Of a DNA stretch of 49,842 nt, positions 24,490 to 32,371 are shown piece after piece. The notes beneath the pieces were generated by a model. That model did no database searches, was not told the origin of the DNA, and worked only from the letters and a program-made list of their open reading frames with translations. Origin of the DNA: VBDM01 sp035651815 (GTDB lineage Bacteria > Pseudomonadota > Gammaproteobacteria > Burkholderiales > SG8-39); assembly GCA_035651815.1 (NCBI GenBank), contig DASRFB010000007.1, positions 1 through 49,842 of the forward strand, given 5' to 3'. The translations under genes and the position numbers were made by a program. How positions within the stretch are numbered: position 1 is the stretch's first letter; every line of letters starts with the position of its first letter.

Positions 24490-25268
24490 GGCCGCGCTCG
24501 GCCGCGGCGCTGATCGCGCTCGCGCTGTGCGCGGGCGCGGCGGCGCAGGAGCGCGCGCTCCCGCTCGAGCGGCTCAAGCCGGGCACCGACTTCCTCGGCG
24601 CCGACCTGCGCGCGCTGCAGTCCGACGACCTCGGCAATCCGGCGATGCTCTGGGTCGAGCGCGGCGCGAAGATGTGGAGCGAGCGCGCGGGAACCGCGGG
24701 ACGCTCGTGCGCCGACTGCCACCAGGACGCCGCGCAGAGCATGCGCGGCGTCGCCGCGTCGTATCCGAAGTTCGACGCCGCGCGCGGGCGCCTGTTCAAC
24801 CTCGAGGGCCGCATCAACGCCTGCCGCACCGGGCACCAGGGCGCGCAGCCGTTCGCGCACGAGTCGCAGGAACTGCTTTCGATCACCGCTTACGTCGCGA
24901 GCCAGTCGCGCGGGCTGCCGATCCACGTCGGCATCGACGGGCCGGCGCGCGCGCACTTCGAGGCGGGCCGCGCCGCATACTACCGACGCCGCGGCCAGAT
25001 GAACCTCGCGTGCGCGCAGTGCCACGAGGAGAACTGGGGCAAGCGCCTCTTCGCCGAGACCGTCAGCCAGGGCCACCCGACCGCGTACCCGGCGTACCGC
25101 ATGGAATGGCAGACGCTCGGCTCGGAGGAGCGGCGCCTGCGCGCCTGCCTCTCGGGCGTGCGCGCGGAGATGCTGCCCTACGGCGCGCCCGAGTACCTCG
25201 ACCTCGAGCTCTTCCTCGCGTGGCGGGCCGAGGGGCTGAAGATCGAGTCGCCGGGGGTGCGGCGCTAG
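24486..25268 (+). CDS. soxA: SoxA-like dihaem cytochrome c
   Basis: The 260-residue protein has a signal peptide ending AGAAAQ and two haem sites, CADCH (75-79) and CAQCH (176-180). The Cys that ligates the active-site haem lies in RRLRACLSGVRAE (Cys221). The end GLKIESPGVR is typical. SoxA with SoxX conjugates sulfur substrates onto SoxY. Both haems and the Cys ligand are intact, so catalysis seems preserved even though soxB and soxCD are absent from the window. It closes the six-gene unit. Confidence 0.9.
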   Translation: MRPRSAAALIALALCAGAAAQERALPLERLKPGTDFLGADLRALQSDDLGNPAMLWVERGAKMWSERAGTAGRSCADCHQDAAQSMRGVAASYPKFDAARGRLFNLEGRINACRTGHQGAQPFAHESQELLSITAYVASQSRGLPIHVGIDGPARAHFEAGRAAYYRRRGQMNLACAQCHEENWGKRLFAETVSQGHPTAYPAYRMEWQTLGSEERRLRACLSGVRAEMLPYGAPEYLDLELFLAWRAEGLKIESPGVRR

Positions 25269-25293
25269 GGCTCTCCGTTGAACGTTCGGCCCG

Positions 25294-25314
25294 CCGACCC
25301 GGTCGAAAGGTCGG
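25294..25314 (+). terminator. Weak hairpin after soxA
   Basis: CCGACC at 25294-25299 pairs with GGTCGG at 25309-25314 across a 9-base loop. No T-run follows, so termination is possible but not assured. Confidence 0.3.
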
Positions 25315-25347
25315 TTCAGGGACGGCAACGAACAACAGGAGGGTCGC

Positions 25348-25977
25348 ATGAAGGTCATACTCACGAAGGCATTGGGCGCCGTCGCGCTGTCATTGGCCGC
25401 ATCGGCCGCGCACGCGCAAACAGGCTGGTACGGCGGGGTATCGATCGGGCAATCGAAGATCCAGATCGACGACAGCTCGGTCGATGTCGCGGGAGCGACG
25501 GCGAGCAGCGTGAAGAAGGACGAGACCGACACCGGCTTCAAGGTGTACGCGGGCAACAGGCTCAACCGCAATTTCGCGCTCGAGGGCGGCTTCACCGATT
25601 TCGGCAAGTTCTCGGCCACGCGCGACGTCACCGCGCCGGCTGTCGGCTCGGCCACCGCGACGGTCAAATCGAGCGGGTTCCATTTTGACGCGCTCGGAAT
25701 CCTGCCCGTCGGGGGCTTCGACCTTTTCGCCAAGGTCGGCCTCATCTACACGACGACCAAGACCGACCTCTCGACCTCGGGAGCGCTGGTTGCCGTCTCC
25801 GCAAACGGCAAGAAGTCCGAGTTCGATGGCAAGTACGGTATCGGCGCGGAGTATCGCCTGCCGAACGCCATGGGCATCCGCGCCGAGTGGGAACGCGCGC
25901 TGAACGTCGGGGACCCGGACAAGACGGGCGAGGGCAACATCGACCTGATTTCGGTCGGCCTTACCTGGCGGTTCTAG
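25348..25977 (+). CDS. OmpA-like beta-barrel outer-membrane protein
   Basis: The 209-residue protein has a signal peptide ending AAHAQ, then an eight-strand-type barrel: GWYGGVSIGQSKIQ at the start, KVYAGNRLNRNFALEGGFTD in the middle, and the terminal strand DLISVGLTWRF ending in Phe. It lacks a C-terminal peptidoglycan-binding OmpA domain. The likely location is the outer membrane; function is unknown. AGGAGG lies six bases before ATG. It follows soxA by 79 bp and converges on the flavin oxidoreductase gene. Confidence 0.85.
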   Translation: MKVILTKALGAVALSLAASAAHAQTGWYGGVSIGQSKIQIDDSSVDVAGATASSVKKDETDTGFKVYAGNRLNRNFALEGGFTDFGKFSATRDVTAPAVGSATATVKSSGFHFDALGILPVGGFDLFAKVGLIYTTTKTDLSTSGALVAVSANGKKSEFDGKYGIGAEYRLPNAMGIRAEWERALNVGDPDKTGEGNIDLISVGLTWRF

Positions 25978-25980
25978 CGC

Positions 25981-26979
25981 CTACAGCATCGCGCGCGCCA
26001 CGAGCCGGTACGACTCGCGCCGGCTCTCGTAGTCCCCGGTGATCGACAGGATCATCAGCTCGTCGGCGCGCGTCTCCTCGCGCAGCGCGAGCAGCTTCTC
26101 GCGCACCGCGCCCGGGTCGCCGTGGACGAGGCGCGCGCGCTGCTGCTGCACGTAGGCGCGCTCCTGCTCGGTGTAGCGGTGCGCGGCGGCCTCCTCGAGC
26201 GTCGGCACGGGCGCGTCGATGCCGCGCGCCATGTGGAGGCGCCGCAGGTCGATGCTCGCCGCCAGGCGCTCGGCCTCCGCGGCGGTCGCGGCGCAGATCA
26301 CGAAGGCGCACAGCAGCGAGGCGGGCGCGGGCTCGCGCGCCGACGGCCGGTACTGCTCGCGGTAGTCGCGCATCACGGCGCCCGCGCCGCGCGCGCTGAT
26401 GAAGTGCGCGAAAGCGAAGCGCAGCCCGAGCTGCGACGCGAGCGCGCCGCTGTAGTCGGAGGAGCCGAGCAGCCAGATCTGGGGCGCGGTCGCGCCCCCG
26501 GGCTGCGCCTTCAGGCCGGCGAACGGATGGCCCGCGGGCAGCGTGCCGTCGAGGAAGCCCGCGAGGTCCTGCACCTGCTGCGGAAAGTGCTCGGCCGACA
26601 CGCCGGCGCCGTAAGCCACGGCCTGCGCGGTGCGCAGGTCACCGCCGGGGGCGCGTCCGATGCCGAGATCGATGCGCCCCGGGTAGAGCGCCTCGAGCAT
26701 CCGGAAGATCTCCGCGACCTTGAACGGGCTGTAGTAGGGCAGCAGCACGCCGCCCGTGCCGACGCGCATGCGCGAGGTCTCGGCGGCGACGCGGGCGAGC
26801 AGGATCTCGGGACACGGATCGGCGAGCGCGGCGATCGCGTGGTGCTCGGCGAGCCAGTAGCGGCCGTATCCCAGGTCCTCGGCGAGGCGCGCGAGCGCGA
26901 GCGTCTCGGCGACGGCCTCCGCCGGACTGCGGCCGCTCACGACGGGCGACTGGTCCAGGACCCCGAGACGCAGGGTCAT
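25981..26979 (-). CDS. Luciferase-like FMN-dependent monooxygenase (LLM class)
   Basis: The 332-residue protein belongs to the bacterial luciferase superfamily. Motifs are LGVLDQSPVVSG at the N-terminus, YWLAEHHAI, VGTGGVLLPYYSPFKVAE and the loop DLGIGRAPGGD. These enzymes use FMNH2 and oxygen to oxidise diverse substrates; the branch resembles MsnO8/YhbW-like proteins of unknown substrate. It precedes a tiny membrane protein gene on the complementary strand side (26996-27187), with a 16-bp gap. Confidence 0.87.
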   Translation of the reverse strand: MTLRLGVLDQSPVVSGRSPAEAVAETLALARLAEDLGYGRYWLAEHHAIAALADPCPEILLARVAAETSRMRVGTGGVLLPYYSPFKVAEIFRMLEALYPGRIDLGIGRAPGGDLRTAQAVAYGAGVSAEHFPQQVQDLAGFLDGTLPAGHPFAGLKAQPGGATAPQIWLLGSSDYSGALASQLGLRFAFAHFISARGAGAVMRDYREQYRPSAREPAPASLLCAFVICAATAAEAERLAASIDLRRLHMARGIDAPVPTLEEAAAHRYTEQERAYVQQQRARLVHGDPGAVREKLLALREETRADELMILSITGDYESRRESYRLVARAML

Positions 26980-26995
26980 CGCCGCCGCTCGCTGC

Positions 26996-27187
26996 TCAGT
27001 CGCTCGCCCAGATCAGGGCGCCGACCAGCCCCGCCAGGAACAGCGACACCCAGAAGATCCCGACCACGCGCTTGCGGTCGATGGGCGTGAAGCCTTCCTT
27101 CTTCTTGCGCGCGAAGTGGATCTCGGTCACGATCAGGAGCATCCCGAGTCCGAAGATGATCCCCATCCATTTGTACACGGTGTCCAC
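26996..27187 (-). CDS. Small two-helix membrane protein
   Basis: The 63-residue protein has two hydrophobic helices, at about residues 6-22 and 43-60, separated by a basic loop (HFARKKKEGFTPIDRKRV). No family is recognised. The start is GTG at 27187 with GGAG seven bases upstream; the open frame continues further but lacks coding features. It probably shares a transcript with the downstream LLM gene. Confidence 0.65.
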   Translation of the reverse strand: MDTVYKWMGIIFGLGMLLIVTEIHFARKKKEGFTPIDRKRVVGIFWVSLFLAGLVGALIWASD

Positions 27188-27281
27188 GAGCGGGCTCCCT
27201 GGGCCGGAAAAGCCGCAGTTTACCGCGCACTTCACCGGAGCGCGCCGTCGCGCCGGCGCGGTGCGCGGTATGATCGGGGCC

Positions 27282-28070
27282 ATGGCTGCCGCGCGGCTCC
27301 TCCTGCTGTGCCTCCTCGCCGGCGCGTGCGCCGCGAACGCCGCGGCGCCGCAGTGCTCGGCGCGCAGCGGCCCGCGCACCGCGGCGCTGGTCGAGCTCTA
27401 CACCTCCGAGGGCTGCGACAGCTGTCCGCCCGCGGACCGCTGGCTCTCGTCGCTGTTCGCGAGCGGCTACAGCGCGAGCCAGGTGGTGCCGCTCGCGCTG
27501 CACGTCGACTACTGGGACTACATCGGGTGGAAGGACCCGTACGCGAAGCGCCAGTTCTCGGCGCGCCAGCACCGCATGGCGCGGCTCGGCCGCGCGACGC
27601 TCGTGTACACGCCGCAGGTGCTGCTGCAGGGACGCGACTTCCGCGGCTGGGCGACGGACGCGTTCGCGACGATGGTCGCGCAGATCAACGCGCGCCCCGC
27701 GCGCGCCGCGCTCGCGCTGACGATCCGCTCGATCGGCCCGTCGGGCGCCGACGTCGATCTCGGCGCCGACCTGGCCGACGCCGCGCTTCGCGACGAGGCG
27801 GCCGTCTATGTCGCCGCGTACGAGAACAAGCTCGCGAGCGACGTGCGCGCCGGCGAGAACCGCGGCCGCCGACTCGAGCACGACTTCGTCGTGCGCGAAT
27901 GGCTCGGCCCGGTCGCTTTCGGCGCCGACGGCCGCGTCGCGCAGCGCCGCACGCTGCCGCTGCTTCCCGAGGCGGACCCGGCGCAATCCGGCGTCGCCGC
28001 GTTCGTGCAGGATCGCCGCACCGGCGAGGTGCTGCAGGCGCTGATGCTGCCCGCGTGCGGCACCCATTGA
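27282..28070 (+). CDS. DUF1223 secreted thioredoxin-like protein
   Basis: The 262-residue protein has a signal peptide (LLLLCLLAGACAANAAA). The DUF1223 core follows: VELYTSEGCDSCPPADRWL, LHVDYWDYIGWKDPYAKRQF, and RATLVYTPQVLLQGRD. The Cys-x-x-Cys pair sits where thioredoxin-fold proteins carry theirs, suggesting a periplasmic redox role, but the family is uncharacterised to my knowledge. ATG at 27282 is favoured; ATG at 27270 would add four residues. Confidence 0.87.
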   Translation: MAAARLLLLCLLAGACAANAAAPQCSARSGPRTAALVELYTSEGCDSCPPADRWLSSLFASGYSASQVVPLALHVDYWDYIGWKDPYAKRQFSARQHRMARLGRATLVYTPQVLLQGRDFRGWATDAFATMVAQINARPARAALALTIRSIGPSGADVDLGADLADAALRDEAAVYVAAYENKLASDVRAGENRGRRLEHDFVVREWLGPVAFGADGRVAQRRTLPLLPEADPAQSGVAAFVQDRRTGEVLQALMLPACGTH

Positions 28071-28071
28071 C

Positions 28072-28077
28072 TACAAT
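28072..28077 (+). promoter_or_regulatory. Possible -10 element, leaderless Bug gene
   Basis: TACAAT ends seven bases before the ATG at 28084, so transcription would start at or near the start codon. No -35 is evident and no ribosome site precedes the ATG. Confidence 0.35.
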
Positions 28078-28083
28078 GCGCGC

Positions 28084-29046
28084 ATGACCGGTCTCCTGAA
28101 GAGGTGGCTCGGCGTCGCCGTGCTGTGCGCTGCGGCCGCGGCGCAGGCGCAGACGTGGCCCTCGAAGCCGATCCGCCTCGTGGTCGGCTTCCCGCCCGGC
28201 GGCGGCAACGACATCATCGCGCGCCTGCTCGGCGCGAAGATGCAGCAGACCTGGGGCGAGGCGGTGATCGTCGAGAACCGCCCGGGGGCGGCGTCGATCA
28301 TCGCGGCCGAGCTGGTCGCGAAGTCGCCCGCGGACGGCTACACGCTGCTCGTCAACGCGACCGGCGGCATGTCGCTCAACCCGATCCTGTACCCGAAGCT
28401 GCCGTACGATCCGCTCAAGGACTTCGAGCCGATCAGCATGGTCGGCGTGTTCCCGCTCGTGCTGGTGGTGAACCCGTCGGTGCCCGCGCGCTCGGTGCGC
28501 GAGCTCGTCGCGTACGCGCGCAAGAACCCCGGCAAGCTGAACTACAGCGCGGGGTCCACGTCGTTCCAGGTCGCGACCGAGATGTTCAAGCAGATGACCG
28601 GCACCGACATCCGGCACATCCCGTACAAGGGCAGCGCGGCGTCGATCAACGCCGTGCTCGCGGGCGACGTGCAGCTCACCATCGTGGATACGCCGCCGCT
28701 CGCCGGCCACCTGCAGTCCGACCGCCTGCGCGCGCTCGCGGTGACCTCGGCGAAGCGCGCGCCGGGATTGCCCGATCTGCAGACGCTCGCGGAAGCGGGC
28801 GTCCCGGGCTACGACATGTCGCTGTGGATCGGGCTGTTCGCGCCGGCGGGGACGCCGCGCCCGATCGTCGCGAAGCTCTCGGCGGAGGTCGCGCGCATCG
28901 TGCGCCTGCCCGACGTGCGCGACAAGCTCGTCGGCATGGGGGTCGACCCGCTCGGCAACAGCCCCGAGCAGGTGGCCGAGTGGATCCGCGCGGAGCTCGC
29001 TCGCTACCGCCCGGTCGTGCGGGCGGCGAACATCAAGGCGGAATGA
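28084..29046 (+). CDS. Bug/TctC-family periplasmic solute-binding receptor
   Basis: The 320-residue Bug receptor has a signal peptide ending AAAQAQ, WPSKPIRLVVGFPPGGGND, VENRPGAASIIAAE and PADGYTLLV. The late GYDMSLWIGLFAPAGTP loop is typical. It binds an unknown carboxylate in the periplasm and has no TctAB partner nearby. It follows DUF1223 by 13 bp, with a -10-like element at 28072-28077 that may make it leaderless. It converges with the beta-barrel gene. Confidence 0.9.
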   Translation: MTGLLKRWLGVAVLCAAAAAQAQTWPSKPIRLVVGFPPGGGNDIIARLLGAKMQQTWGEAVIVENRPGAASIIAAELVAKSPADGYTLLVNATGGMSLNPILYPKLPYDPLKDFEPISMVGVFPLVLVVNPSVPARSVRELVAYARKNPGKLNYSAGSTSFQVATEMFKQMTGTDIRHIPYKGSAASINAVLAGDVQLTIVDTPPLAGHLQSDRLRALAVTSAKRAPGLPDLQTLAEAGVPGYDMSLWIGLFAPAGTPRPIVAKLSAEVARIVRLPDVRDKLVGMGVDPLGNSPEQVAEWIRAELARYRPVVRAANIKAE

Positions 29047-29053
29047 GCGAGCG

Positions 29054-29827
29054 CTAGTAGCTGTACGCGAGGACTCCGCCCACGCCCCAATCGGGGCTGC
29101 CCGTGGAAAAGCCCTTCACGGCGTAGGCCTGCAGCTTCCAATCCGCGTTCAGCTTGTGCGAGACGAAGAACGTCCCTTCGCTCACGTGGCTGCCGCCGTC
29201 GATGATGGCCGGGCGGAAATCGTAGGCGACGCCCACGCTCGTGGGCTGCGACATCTTGTACGACGCGCCCGCCGACCAGTAGACCACGTTCTTGAAGTCG
29301 ATGCCGGCCGGATCGCCGTACTTGCGGTAGCCGATCGAGCCGAAAGGCGTCAGCGCGCCGAGCGGCTTGAAAAAGTCGGCTTGCAACGAGTAGTCGTTCT
29401 TGCCGGTGCCGAGGCCGCGGTTCTCGTCGGCCGTTCCGAACTTCACCTTGCCGCCGAGATCGAGCCCGAACGGCGCATTGCGCTCGTTCAGCACGTTGTA
29501 GAAGGCGCTCGCGACGACGTCGCCCAGGCCCGACTCGGTGCGCCGGCCGGCGTTGCCGCCGGCGATCACGACCGTGTCGCCGGGGGCGCCCACGACATTG
29601 GCCGGTCCCGTGATGTGGATCCACGGCACGACCAGCTTCGCGGTCCACGGGCCGGTCTCGTACTTGCCCGTGAACGGGATGTACAGGATGTCGGTGCTCT
29701 GGGTCGCGCCGTACTTCCCGGTCGTGTAGTCGGCGCCCACGCTGAACGTCGTCAGTCCTTCGGCCGCGAGCGCCGACGAGGCGGAGACCGCGAGCAGAGC
29801 CGCGGCGAATGCGAGATGTCGTCTCAT
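29054..29827 (-). CDS. Outer-membrane beta-barrel protein (phenol MetA-deg type)
   Basis: The 257-residue protein has a signal peptide ending SSALAAEG, then repeated amphipathic strands such as WTAKLVVPWIHITGP and KNDYSLQADFFKPLG, and a final strand VGGVLAYSY. It resembles the transporter family called meta-pathway of phenol degradation, thought to form outer-membrane channels. ATG at 29827 has AGGAAAG at good spacing. It lies 91 bp after the DUF5666 gene on the same strand and may belong to the DUF6502-DUF5666 transcript. Confidence 0.82.
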   Translation of the reverse strand: MRRHLAFAAALLAVSASSALAAEGLTTFSVGADYTTGKYGATQSTDILYIPFTGKYETGPWTAKLVVPWIHITGPANVVGAPGDTVVIAGGNAGRRTESGLGDVVASAFYNVLNERNAPFGLDLGGKVKFGTADENRGLGTGKNDYSLQADFFKPLGALTPFGSIGYRKYGDPAGIDFKNVVYWSAGASYKMSQPTSVGVAYDFRPAIIDGGSHVSEGTFFVSHKLNADWKLQAYAVKGFSTGSPDWGVGGVLAYSY

Positions 29828-29918
29828 GTTCGTATTCTTTCCTGTGGGGGTTACGGATTTTGGCCGGTCTGCCGGCTCTAAGTCATTGATGTCGGCTACG
29901 CCCGGACATTCAACGCCC

Positions 29919-31250
29919 TCAATGCGGCCCGGGGCCGCCGCCACCGCGGGTCTCGGGGCGCTCGGGGCGCTCGATCGCATCCGGACGGGCGGGCCGGTCC
30001 GCGCGATCCGGCCGGTCCGCGCGATCGGGACGCTCCAGGCGATCGGGGCGATCGTCGAGACGGCCCGAACGGTCGGAGCCGGGGCCCCTTCCGCGGTCCG
30101 GGCCGCCGCGGCCCGAGTTGTCGGATCGGCCGCTCGAATCGTCACTGCCGCCGCGGGAGCCGCCGCGCCGCTCGTCCGCGGCGCGCGCGGCGGGAACGAC
30201 GGGCGGAGCGGCCGACAACGGGCGCGGGTTCATCGGCTCGGCCAGGAAATCGACGCGCTCGACGAAACGCCGGCCCTCGCGGTCGACATGGCCCGACAGG
30301 CGCACGAGATGGTCTCGGCCGAGGCCGGGAATGTCCTGTGACTCGAGCGAATACTGCAGTCCGCCCGCCCGCAACCCGCGGCCGGACTGCAGCCCTTCGA
30401 CATAGGCCTCGGTGACGAAGCGTCCGGGCGCTAGCGACGCCGCGAGCGGATCGGCGACGACCTGGTCGACGAGCAGGCGCTCGCCGCCCGCGCGGCCTGC
30501 GATCAGCACCGGGCCGCGCGCCTCGGCGAGCGCGCGCATGGCCGCGTCGGTCGCCTCGATGCGCATGCCGCCCACGCGCGGCGCGCCCGCGGCATCGAGG
30601 TCGAGCGATCCGTAGACGAGCGCGGTGCCCGGAGCCGCGCGCTCCACGCGGGTCGCGACGATCGTGCCGTCGGCGCGGCGAAGGCCGCTCACGCGCAGCG
30701 TCTCGCCCGCGCTCGCGCCGCGCACCGCATCCGCGCCGAGGCCGGGGGCGAACACCGTCCCGGGCGCGAGCTGCACGCGCTGGCCGAGAACCTGCAGCGT
30801 GCCCGCGGCGCGATCGACCGCGGCCACCGGGCCGACCGCCGCGTCGAGCACCGAGATCGCGCGGGCGCGCGCCTCGGCTCCCGCGCCGACCGCGCGCACC
30901 GCGACCGTCTGTCCGAGCGCGAGCGCGTCGGCGGCGCCGGGCTGCCCGTTCACGGTGACCGGCGTGCCCGAGTCGTAGTGCACCTCGACGCCGTTGACGC
31001 AGATGCTGCCGAAGCCGGTGATGACGCCGACCACGCCGATTTCCTCGGCCGCGATCGCGCCGGTGCCGCCTTCCGCGCGCGTCCCGGTGCCGCCGATCCC
31101 GCCTTCGGCGCGTCCGCCGGTGCCCCCGATTCCGCCTTCGGCGCGCACGCCCGTGCCGCCGATCCCGCCCGCGTCGGGGCACGCGCTCCACGCCGGCGAG
31201 CCGAAGGCGAGCGAGGCGGCAATGACGGCGAGGGCGAAGCGGATGCTCAT
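29919..31250 (-). CDS. Secreted DUF5666-domain protein with Arg/Asp/Pro tail
   Basis: The 443-residue protein has a signal peptide ending SPAWSA. Three copies of an 11-residue Gly-rich repeat follow (GGIGGTGxRAE). DUF5666-type beta modules come next (GVITGFGSICVNGVEVHYD and further copies to about residue 345). The final 70 residues are a low-complexity tail rich in Arg, Asp and Pro ending GGPGPH. Function of DUF5666 is unknown to me. It lies 19 bp after the DUF6502 gene. A like tail occurs on the two secreted proteins divergent from it, which suggests a shared system. Confidence 0.82.
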   Translation of the reverse strand: MSIRFALAVIAASLAFGSPAWSACPDAGGIGGTGVRAEGGIGGTGGRAEGGIGGTGTRAEGGTGAIAAEEIGVVGVITGFGSICVNGVEVHYDSGTPVTVNGQPGAADALALGQTVAVRAVGAGAEARARAISVLDAAVGPVAAVDRAAGTLQVLGQRVQLAPGTVFAPGLGADAVRGASAGETLRVSGLRRADGTIVATRVERAAPGTALVYGSLDLDAAGAPRVGGMRIEATDAAMRALAEARGPVLIAGRAGGERLLVDQVVADPLAASLAPGRFVTEAYVEGLQSGRGLRAGGLQYSLESQDIPGLGRDHLVRLSGHVDREGRRFVERVDFLAEPMNPRPLSAAPPVVPAARAADERRGGSRGGSDDSSGRSDNSGRGGPDRGRGPGSDRSGRLDDRPDRLERPDRADRPDRADRPARPDAIERPERPETRGGGGPGPH

Positions 31251-31269
31251 GGCGGTCAGGGGGGAACGG

Positions 31270-32145
31270 TCAGTCGTCGCGCTCGGGCTCGGCGTAGAAA
31301 TATATGCCGAACGTCATGCGCCGTTTCGAAGGCTCGGCACGATCGCGCGCCTCGCACGCCATGGCCTTGCGATTGACCTGGTTGAGCGCCTCCATGCCGG
31401 CGCGGCCGGCGAGCTCCGCCAGCTCCTCGACCGAGCGCTCGCCGAGCGCGTCGTAATGGACGCTGCGCTCCATGAACGGACGCCCCTCGGCGAGCAGGTT
31501 GTGCGCCGCCGCCGCCAGGTGGTCGTGCACGTTGTGCCCGAGGTAGAACGCCATCTCGTCGAAGCCGCGCCGCGGCACGAACGCCGCGGTGCGCAGCACG
31601 ACGCGGTCCTGCGCGTCCAGCTCGACGACCCCCAGGCGCAGCCATTCGTCGAGCACCGAGCGAGGCCGGATGTCCTTGCTCACGCTCTCGACCAGCGACT
31701 CGAACGAGCGGCCCGAGCCCTGGCTCGCGAGGCGCGGCAGCGCCCGCGGCTTGCCTTTCGAGTCGAGGAACTCGCGCCGCGTCGTCCACGCCGCGACCAG
31801 CTGGGCGCCGAGCGCCACCGTCTCGGGGACGGCGTCGGCCGCGGCGTGCGCCGCCTCGCGCAGCCGGCGCACGTCCTTGCGGTGCACGCCGGTGAGCAGG
31901 CTGACGCGGCTGTCGGTCGGACGCTTGCCGTCGAGCGCGAAGTCGCGCTCGGCCACGTCCACGTAGATCTCCTTGAGCACGTCGGAGAGCATGGTGTAGG
32001 TCACGCCGCGCGCCACCAGCAGCCGCAGGAGCGGGTGCAGCAGGTGACGCAGCGCCCGCACGAGCGAGCCGGGCGCGCTCGCGGGGGCGTCGGTCGCGTT
32101 CTTGGCCATGGCAGCCGCCAGTCTACCGGAGCTCTCGTCGCGCAT
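31270..32145 (-). CDS. DUF6502-family putative DNA-binding regulator
   Basis: The 291-residue protein resembles DUF6502. Residues near 30-105 contain LLVARGVTYTMLSDVLKEIY and then DSRVSLLTGVHRKDVRRLRE, which looks like a helix-turn-helix. The rest is probably a sensory or dimerising domain. It has no signal peptide. ATG at 32145 fits a leaderless message from the -10 at 32153-32158; ATG at 32109 is the alternative start (279 residues). Neither has a Shine-Dalgarno. Two palindromes lie directly upstream, so autoregulation and control of the divergent gene are likely but inferred. Confidence 0.78.
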   Translation of the reverse strand: MRDESSGRLAAAMAKNATDAPASAPGSLVRALRHLLHPLLRLLVARGVTYTMLSDVLKEIYVDVAERDFALDGKRPTDSRVSLLTGVHRKDVRRLREAAHAAADAVPETVALGAQLVAAWTTRREFLDSKGKPRALPRLASQGSGRSFESLVESVSKDIRPRSVLDEWLRLGVVELDAQDRVVLRTAAFVPRRGFDEMAFYLGHNVHDHLAAAAHNLLAEGRPFMERSVHYDALGERSVEELAELAGRAGMEALNQVNRKAMACEARDRAEPSKRRMTFGIYFYAEPERDD

Positions 32146-32162
32146 GTGGGAAATATTACCAC
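32146..32162. promoter_or_regulatory. Operator copy 1 over minus-strand -10
   Basis: GTGGGAAATATTACCAC is an imperfect palindrome. It contains, on the minus strand, TAATAT (32153-32158), a -10-like element seven bases before ATG at 32145. Binding here would block DUF6502 transcription. It shares its sequence pattern with copy 2; centres are 31 bp apart, about three helical turns. Confidence 0.65.
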
Positions 32163-32171
32163 CGAAACAGG

Positions 32172-32200
32172 TTGACGTGGGAAAATATCCCACGTATAGT
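32172..32200 (+). promoter_or_regulatory. Sigma70 promoter with operator copy 2 in spacer
   Basis: TTGACG at 32172-32177 and TATAGT at 32195-32200 are separated by exactly 17 bp. The spacer is almost filled by GTGGGAAAATATCCCAC (32177-32193), whose arms extend to ACGTGGGA/TCCCACGT over 21 bp. The promoter points toward the secreted protein at 32372. A protein bound in the spacer would normally repress. Confidence 0.72.
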
Positions 32201-32222
32201 CCGGGGGGTCGAAGGAACCGGG

Positions 32223-32323
32223 CGAGCCGAAACGGGACGAAAGTCCCGGTCGCTCGGGCCGGCACCGAGCATCGTGCCGGCATCGCCGCCGGCCCGGCCC
32301 GCCATCCCTCCCCGGCGGGCCGG
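32223..32323 (+). ncRNA. Structured 5' leader with three hairpins
   Basis: The predicted leader of the 32372 gene is about 165 nt. It contains CGGGAC-GAAA-GTCCCG at 32233-32248 (GNRA loop, enclosed by CGAGC/GCTCG). Next is a 7-bp stem CCGGCAC/GTGCCGG at 32259-32280. Last is a perfect 10-bp stem at 32294-32303 with 32314-32323. No T-run follows the last stem. It may be a cis-regulatory RNA or only GC-rich structure; no known riboswitch class is recognised. Confidence 0.4.
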
Positions 32324-32371
32324 CGCCGACGTCGAGACGGCGATCACACTAACGCAAGAAAGGAAGCCATC

